From assembly GCA_016708845.1 (NCBI GenBank), contig JADJFB010000009.1, positions 196,823 through 260,822 of the forward strand: a DNA stretch of 64,000 bases, in the 5' to 3' direction. A program made the translations under genes and the position numbers. Below, one piece after another: positions 62,581-64,000 of this stretch (position 1 is the stretch's first letter; every line of letters begins with the position of its first letter). Below the pieces are notes generated by a model. That model searched no databases. It saw only the letters and a program-made list of their open reading frames with translations, and had not been told where the DNA came from. Source of the DNA: Bacteroidota bacterium (GTDB lineage Bacteria > Bacteroidota > Bacteroidia > B-17B0 > Aurantibacillaceae).

Positions 62581-64000
62581 TGAAAATTATACCAATTATC
62601 CTGTTTTTCGTCTTAGGAATTTCTTCCTTGACTTTTGCACAAACTTTAAATACTCATTTGCACGAAGCAACGAGTTTAAATCCAATAAAAACAACTTAAA
62701 CAATAATCCCAATTTAATTTATTTGGATGGAAGCAAAACAATTGACTTACCAGTTGATGGTGCCTTTTTGTATAGTAGTCTTGATCCCGAGTCTGGTATT
62801 ATAGCTTCTGGATATAACAACAACGAGGATTATATCTTAACTATTAAAAATCAATACCATCGATTGATTTTTTTAAGAAGTCATTATTTTTCATCTGAAA
62901 ACAAAAACGATGTATTAACCATATACGATGGGCAAGACACTACAGCTTTAGAATTAAAGTCACTTTCTGGTTACTTGGATGAAAACTTTGCCATCATGTC
63001 AACTGGTGAATATCTGACTTTTCGATTTAAATCAAATAATTAAACAACATCAAAAGGATTTCGTTTTAGATTAGATAATGGCCCAGGAGCAGCTAATAAA
63101 CCAGCATCCCCATTGCCAAACCCAATGGCTTGCGCGTCAACGCCAGCGGCTAACGAGTGTGTAAACGCACCCTTAATTTGTGACTTAAATGGTTACTGTG
63201 GTAACACAAGTGGATCTTACACAGCAGGTAATACGTCAGGATTAGGTAATTTTTGTGGTTCTATCGAAAATAATTCATGGTTAAGCTTTGTAGCGAGTGG
63301 CACCAGCGCTTCTTTAGGCTTTACTTCGGGGGGTTGCCAAGATAATAGTGCAGGTATTCAAGCTGTTATTTACGCTTCAAGTAATTGTACAAGCTTTACA
63401 GAAGTGTCCAATTGCGAGTCACAAAGTGGTGGTTCAGGTACTTTTACAATTACTACAAATGTTAACCTAGTTCCAGGACAAACTTATTATGTAATGGTTG
63501 ATGGTTTTGCAGGAAACATTTGTAATATGCAGTTGCTTACTGCACAAGCCGGTGTTGCTTTAGGACAACAAATTACTGGTCCAAATCAAGTATGCCCTGG
63601 TGGTCCAGGCGTTTTAGGTGCAAGTTCAACAGCTTCATCTTATAACTGGACATCTACTCCAGCTGGTGTTTTACCCTAATACTCAAACTATTACAATTAC
63701 ACCAACTGTAACAACAACTTATACTTTAACGATGGGACCTTCGGCATGTACGCCAACAGGTATAACTATTGTAAAAACAGTTACTGTTACGAATACGTTG
63801 AACCCTGCAAATATTACTGCGCCTCCTTTGGTTTGCTTAGGTAGCAATGTTTCATTAACCTCTTTAACAAATGGCGGAACTTATGTTTGGACTGGGCCTG
63901 CGAGTTTCACTTCAAATGTTCAATCTCCGACGGTAAACAATTGGACTGCTGCAAATAATGGAACATATTCCCTAACAATTAATTATGGAGGTGGATGTTC
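62581..64000 (+). CDS. Large secreted protein with CUB-like N-domain, frameshifted, continues past the window
   Basis: It starts with a signal peptide (IIPIILFFVLGISSLTFAQ). The frame breaks near 62670, where the other frame gives SNKNNLNNNPNLIYLDGSKT. A CUB-like domain follows (about 62740-63100: KNDVLTIYDGQDTTALELK, TGEYLTFRFKSNN), with a second break near 63043 (then SKGFRFRLDNGPGA). Next comes a Cys-containing domain, NECVNAPLICDLNGYCGNTS, up to GQTYYVMVDGFAGN, which resembles the surface domains of gliding-associated proteins. A third break near 63675 leads to PKD/Ig-like text (NTQTITITPTVTTTYTLTMG) to the window end. It is probably another T9SS cargo; its CTD is not visible. Confidence 0.78.

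Overview
The window comes from a low-GC member of the phylum Bacteroidota, class Bacteroidia. The evidence is a type IX secretion (T9SS) and gliding gene complement: two giant proteins with gliding-type C-terminal domains, two PorP/SprF proteins, a PorE-like OmpA protein, GldA, and a type A T9SS cargo protein. Further support comes from bacillithiol synthesis (BshA), the gene order purH-mreB-mreC-mreD-mrdA-rodA, and many -7 promoter boxes of the Bacteroidota form TAnnTTTG. The family or genus cannot be fixed by reading alone.

Layout. 1-5 kb: the tail of an M16 peptidase, bshA, a T9SS type A secreted protein and a C45-type hydrolase. 5.2-6.1 kb: an unrecognised lipoprotein. 6.2-12.9 kb: a leftward tetR-tolC-MFP-RND efflux operon. 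13.0-32.2 kb: the main feature, a rightward block of two giant adhesin-like proteins (2478 and 2566 residues, 19 and 20 copies of an 89-residue two-cysteine repeat), each followed by its own PorP/SprF protein and closed by a PorE-like OmpA protein and a strong terminator. 32.3-39.8 kb: rsgA, gldA, aldehyde dehydrogenase, aldo/keto reductase, CoA transferase, a hypothetical protein and purT. 39.8-50 kb: a PP2C-type phosphatase, acetyltransferases, gatC, a PlsC-like acyltransferase, an ABC ATPase, SixA-like phosphatase, amino acid permease, membrane proteins, a four-helix-bundle protein, a beta-propeller protein and a PAP2 phosphatase. 50-58.7 kb: purH and the rod-shape/elongasome operon, with an extra beta-barrel gene between mreB and mreC. 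58.7-64 kb: a CorC/HlyC-type protein, a GWxTD lipoprotein, an HMA-domain lipoprotein, a polysaccharide deacetylase and the start of another large secreted protein.

How the genes fit together. The 13-32 kb block reads as a self-contained surface system: cargo with type B (gliding-type) C-terminal domains, cognate SprF-like partners, and an OmpA-type protein that could anchor the apparatus to peptidoglycan. It is divergent from the efflux operon, with a perfect 11-bp-arm palindrome between the two.

Sequence quality. At least fourteen genes, including the normally essential mreC, are broken by single-base frameshifts, and there is a 200-bp polypurine smear near 53.5 kb. None is seen between 13.0 and about 36.5 kb. 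I read most of the breaks as consensus errors rather than pseudogenes and annotate such genes as single units.
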